This document shows, in pieces, positions 60,871-64,000 of a DNA stretch of 64,000 nt. The translations under genes were made by a program, and so were the position numbers. Location: positions 65,552,590 to 65,616,589 of the forward strand of contig CM057002.1 in assembly GCA_029891345.1 (NCBI GenBank). The letters run 5' to 3'. Source of the DNA: Dryococelus australis. Taxonomy: Eukaryota > Arthropoda > Insecta > Phasmatodea > Phasmatidae. Below the pieces are notes generated by a model. That model saw nothing but the letters and a program-made list of their open reading frames with translations, made no database searches and had not been told where the DNA came from. The stretch's first letter is position 1, and each line of letters opens with the position of its first letter.

Positions 60871-61571
60871 CCCTTTGTGTGAACCTACAGTTTTCCTTTG
60901 GTTGCGCAACTCTGTGAAAAGTGGTCTTGGTATTTGATTGGCCAATCAGAATTAGGCAGTAGTGAAAGTGTGTGAATTGCAGGCAGGCACTCAAGACAAG
61001 TAGCAATTAAAATTACTATATTACCATTAGCACATATACAAAATAAACCACAGATACTTGTTAAAACAGTTTGGCTAAAAACATTTGTCAGTGTACACTA
61101 TATGGACTGTACATGTCTCAGAAGCAACATGGAAGCTAAAATAAAAATAAAAAAACATTTGTTTCCAACATACTGATTTATATTACAAAAAATAAAACAA
61201 AACAGTATGAGAAGCAACAACAAAACAGTATGAGGAGCAACACAAAAGTGTCGTGAGATTCAATCTAGATAATTATAACCAGGCACACGATGAAACATTA
61301 AAAATTATACAATGTTTACTAACAATTATATGGTGAAATCTCAATTTACACCTTCAAAACTACATATTCTAATGCTTTTATATGAATAGTACATCACACC
61401 AATAGCCCAAATACATGAAAAAATTTAAACCCATAATCTCTCTTTATAATAAATGTAGAATAAGTTCAACACACCAATACAACAAATACGCAGAAAAATT
61501 TAAATCCAGGATTTCTCCTTGCAATATATTATGATAAATTAAAGTTTGGTAACAATTAAACCACTTCATAG
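60871..61571. other. AT-rich DNA with a ~77-bp decayed tandem duplication
   Basis: At 61392-61545 two units share CACACCAATA and AAAAATTTAAA segments. Nothing else is assignable. Confidence 0.4.
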
Positions 61572-61574
61572 GTA

Positions 61575-61660
61575 CAGCAGAACCCCACTGATACGACCAC
61601 TCACGGTTTCCTGGAATATGGCGGCTAGTGAGAGATGGTTGTAATGATTGGTTTGGGAAA
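61575..61660 (+). mobile_element. pogo/Tigger-like terminus
   Basis: TA precedes CAGCAGAACCCCACTGATAC, which continues CGACCACTCACGGTTTC. It is the same family as the inverted terminus at 36974 (about 30 of 37 positions). The right end was not found. Confidence 0.55.
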
Positions 61661-62589
61661 TTTTGGACACATTTTGTCTCACCCGACTTCTACATGTCAA
61701 AATGTACGATTTTTGGCATTAAGTCCATGTTCAATCATTTATGATGCAAAAATAAAAGATGTTTTTTTACCATTACACATAAAGTTATTTAAAAAAAAAA
61801 AACCTTAGAAGGCCATACTGGACAGTCCCTTGATGGGAAAAAGTCTAAACACAAAATGTGCAACTTTTGATGAATATGAAGGGCATTTTCACTGACTTAA
61901 TGCAGGAATACCAAGATGCTTTATAATTGAAATATTAACTTTTTTACACAGGACTTGTGGGCTCTGTATGTCCTACATACACTATGTGTCGTGTCGACAC
62001 ACTTGTTCTGGTTAGGTATGGGGAGATCGGCCGGCTTGCTTCTCCCTCTGATAGCTGGGATGTACACACACTACTGCTAACCTCATGCTTACGTCTGTAA
62101 TAGACAAGCCTTTGTGAGAAGTCTTAAAATGTGGCAAGTATCCTGTTGAGGCATTAAAACAGACACACAGACAAGAAATTGCATTTTAAACATGACATGT
62201 AAAATGCCATTCAAAGTATATGGGGGCACAACATGATACATATATGGTAGCAAAATGGGCGTCATACAGATATATGGCTTTTTGGTACTTTGTTTAATGG
62301 ACCATGTCCATATATTATTAACTAACCTTATCTACTAGAGTTACTTCTAGTGTATTCCATTTTAAATTTGGCAATCACTGAAAATATCCATAGGAATTAA
62401 TTTAATACAATTATATGTTGGTAAGTAATTTTGATCCGCTACTTTTCAATTACACAGAGTAATTTCTTAAATCAAAAATTACAAGCGACAAGTGGCACTT
62501 GCCCTCACAGCATGCAACCGACTTGAAAACATACTGGCTACACAGTGGGACATGCACGTGTTCAATGTGAGTGAGTGAAGAGATTTGGG
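61661..62589. other. AT-rich DNA, nothing recognised
   Basis: No assignable feature. It may be the interior of the Tigger-like copy beginning at 61575. Confidence 0.35.
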
Positions 62590-62801
62590 CGGCTCTTAAC
62601 AGTGAGGTCTTGAGAGCCGATGAGGGTGATTGAAGTGAATATGGAGCAGCCGGGTGAAACGGGAGCTCCCAGAGAAAACCTGCAGACTAACGGTGTCACA
62701 CAGCACGATTCTCACTTGTGAAATTCCGGTGACCCGGCTGGGGATTGAACCCGGTTCACCCTGGTGGGAGGCGAGCATGCTAATCGCTGTCACTATGGCC
62801 C
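62590..62801 (-). repeat. tRNA-Gly-headed SINE
   Basis: Read on the minus strand from 62801, the head has an A-box (TAGTGACAGCGATTAGCATG), the anticodon region TCGCCTCCCACC as in tRNA-Gly(CCC), and a clean B-box in ACCGGGTTCAATCCCCAG. A ~130-bp body follows, with GGTTTTCTCTGGGAGCTCCC, similar to a central segment (GGTTTTCTCCGGG type) shared by several invertebrate and vertebrate SINE families. The tRNA-unrelated body shows this is a SINE, not a tRNA gene. The 3' end near 62590 is approximate. Confidence 0.75.
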
Positions 62802-64000
62802 TTACATGTTCAATGTGACGTGCTATGTTTCACCCAACTGATCTACTAGCAATGCCATTACCCACACATGTAAAACTTTAGTTTAGTTTGCAGCATTTGA
62901 CATGGGTTATGTTCTAGCATGTAACCCACCACATGTTACACACCATGTTTTAAATGTTCGCCTATAATAGCCCTTAAAGATCACACCCAAGGAGTGCTTG
63001 ATTTATTGACTGACTGGCAATTTTGGTTACAGGCTCTAAATGCTAAATTTTAAAAGCTGTAAAATCTGTGTGTTTGGACGGATCTTGTAAAACATGCATC
63101 CAAGTAATTATTTACGTGGAACTATGCTGGTTGAGGCAAATCACATTATGTTTGTATTGCTGCAAAAAAGTATTACAGTGAAACACACTATATTGAATTT
63201 GGTTTATTACAGTACGTTTGCAACAGCAATAATTTATTAATGTGCCATTATGAACTGTATAAAATAAAATGTATGTAAATATACTGTATATACCATATAG
63301 TAAGCTGGCTTTTTTGTACCAATTTGGACCCCTCAAAATTACCCCTCTGCTTAGAATCAGGACCGGTGATATTATGTACAGTTCCAACCAAGTGTACATA
63401 ACATGGGCATTATATATCAGCATCATTACAGGCCTCACACTAATCACTTGGTCTTAGTTCTCAATAGCATATCAATGCATCACACAGGATGGCCAATTGC
63501 TCTGCCTAGTTTCACCTCTAACAAGGTCACAGCAGTTACAGAGTATGTAATGGTAGTTTGCTACAGCATCGCGCCACTGATGGAAATTTTCATCTCACTC
63601 CCAGACCGCAGAAATCTTATCAAAGTGTATCATCACCTAATATTATTTTATCATCCACATATTTTGAAGGTATTATCTTATAATTAAACACGTTTATAGA
63701 AAGATAGTGTGGAACACACATTATGTTTTACGTGGTGTGTATATTTAGAGTGACTGACTCCATGACGTCTTTTCAACAATGGTTAAAGGACTTCGCCTCA
63801 TCAGTTAGCAAGCCTTGCCACTTGATTCCTATGGAGTTTTCATTGTTACCATGCATCATGAGACATCAGATTGTACTGTCTACTGACAGCAAGAATAGAC
63901 ATTCCAGCCTGAAGATTGTTTTATTCACTAGTTGAGCCACCAAAGCTATGCATCCAAGGCATTGCGTATCACAGCACGCTGCCAGATGGCTCTACCAGTA
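62802..64000. other. AT-rich DNA, nothing recognised
   Basis: Overlapping frames of 62-111 codons on both strands at 63112-63935 have no recognisable domain. Confidence 0.35.

Overview
This window looks like repeat-rich nuclear DNA from a large, AT-rich animal genome, most likely an arthropod and possibly an insect. The evidence is the combination of degenerate mariner, hAT, PIF/Harbinger, pogo/Tigger, Ty3/gypsy, Ty1/copia and CR1/L2/Jockey-type LINE relics, plus tRNA-headed SINEs, microsatellites and short spliced-looking exons. I see no bacterial-type operons, rRNA or CRISPR. The species cannot be named from this sequence. No transposon ORF here is intact: each protein-like segment has stops, frameshifts, lost catalytic residues or truncation, so the window reads as a transposon graveyard within intergenic or intronic DNA.

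Layout. 0-5 kb: AT-rich DNA with a hAT-like end, a tRNA-Gly-like fragment and an unexplained GC-rich patch (2.5-3.4 kb). 5.8-7.5 kb: a minus-strand gypsy integrase remnant followed by a plus-strand mariner-like transposase relic. 9.7-9.95 kb: a (TA)n/(GA)n microsatellite. 13.3-15.9 kb: a 5'-truncated minus-strand LINE (endonuclease, reverse transcriptase, C-terminal region). 18.4 kb: the best candidate for a host coding exon, with strong acceptor and donor sites. 19.7-21.3 kb: a TA-flanked pogo/Tigger-like non-autonomous element. 22.2-26.5 kb: a GC-rich block with a perfect 27-bp hairpin and three 126-bp tandem repeats but no recognisable coding. 27.9-29.7 kb: a second Tigger-like non-autonomous element. 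30.0-31.1 kb: a Harbinger transposase relic with a plausible intron. 34.0-38.9 kb: a copia pol split in two by about 2.4 kb of foreign DNA, ending in a polypurine tract and a probable 3' LTR start, and bracketed by two copies of an unnamed ~300-bp repeat. 42.5-45.6 kb: a nearly full-length hAT relic with 15-bp inverted ends. 48.1-53.05 kb: two unrelated gypsy pol fragments joined head to head. 54.7 kb: a possible minus-strand terminal exon. 56.6-57.9 kb: a probable non-autonomous DNA element. 58.2-59.9 kb: an LTR-like promoter region followed by a 198-codon ORF of unknown nature. 59.95-60.67 kb: a pogo/Tigger transposase relic missing its catalytic domain. 62.6-62.8 kb: a tRNA-Gly-headed SINE.

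No set of genes here works together as a pathway. The main interactions are between transposons: nested insertion, shared repeat modules, and non-autonomous elements that could have been mobilised by transposases like those preserved here as fossils. I found no convincing novel functional system. The items most worth checking are the exon at 18.4 kb, the hairpin at 22.4 kb, the inverted repeat module shared by 20.7-21.1 and 36.1-36.5 kb, and the GC-rich islands with no assigned family.
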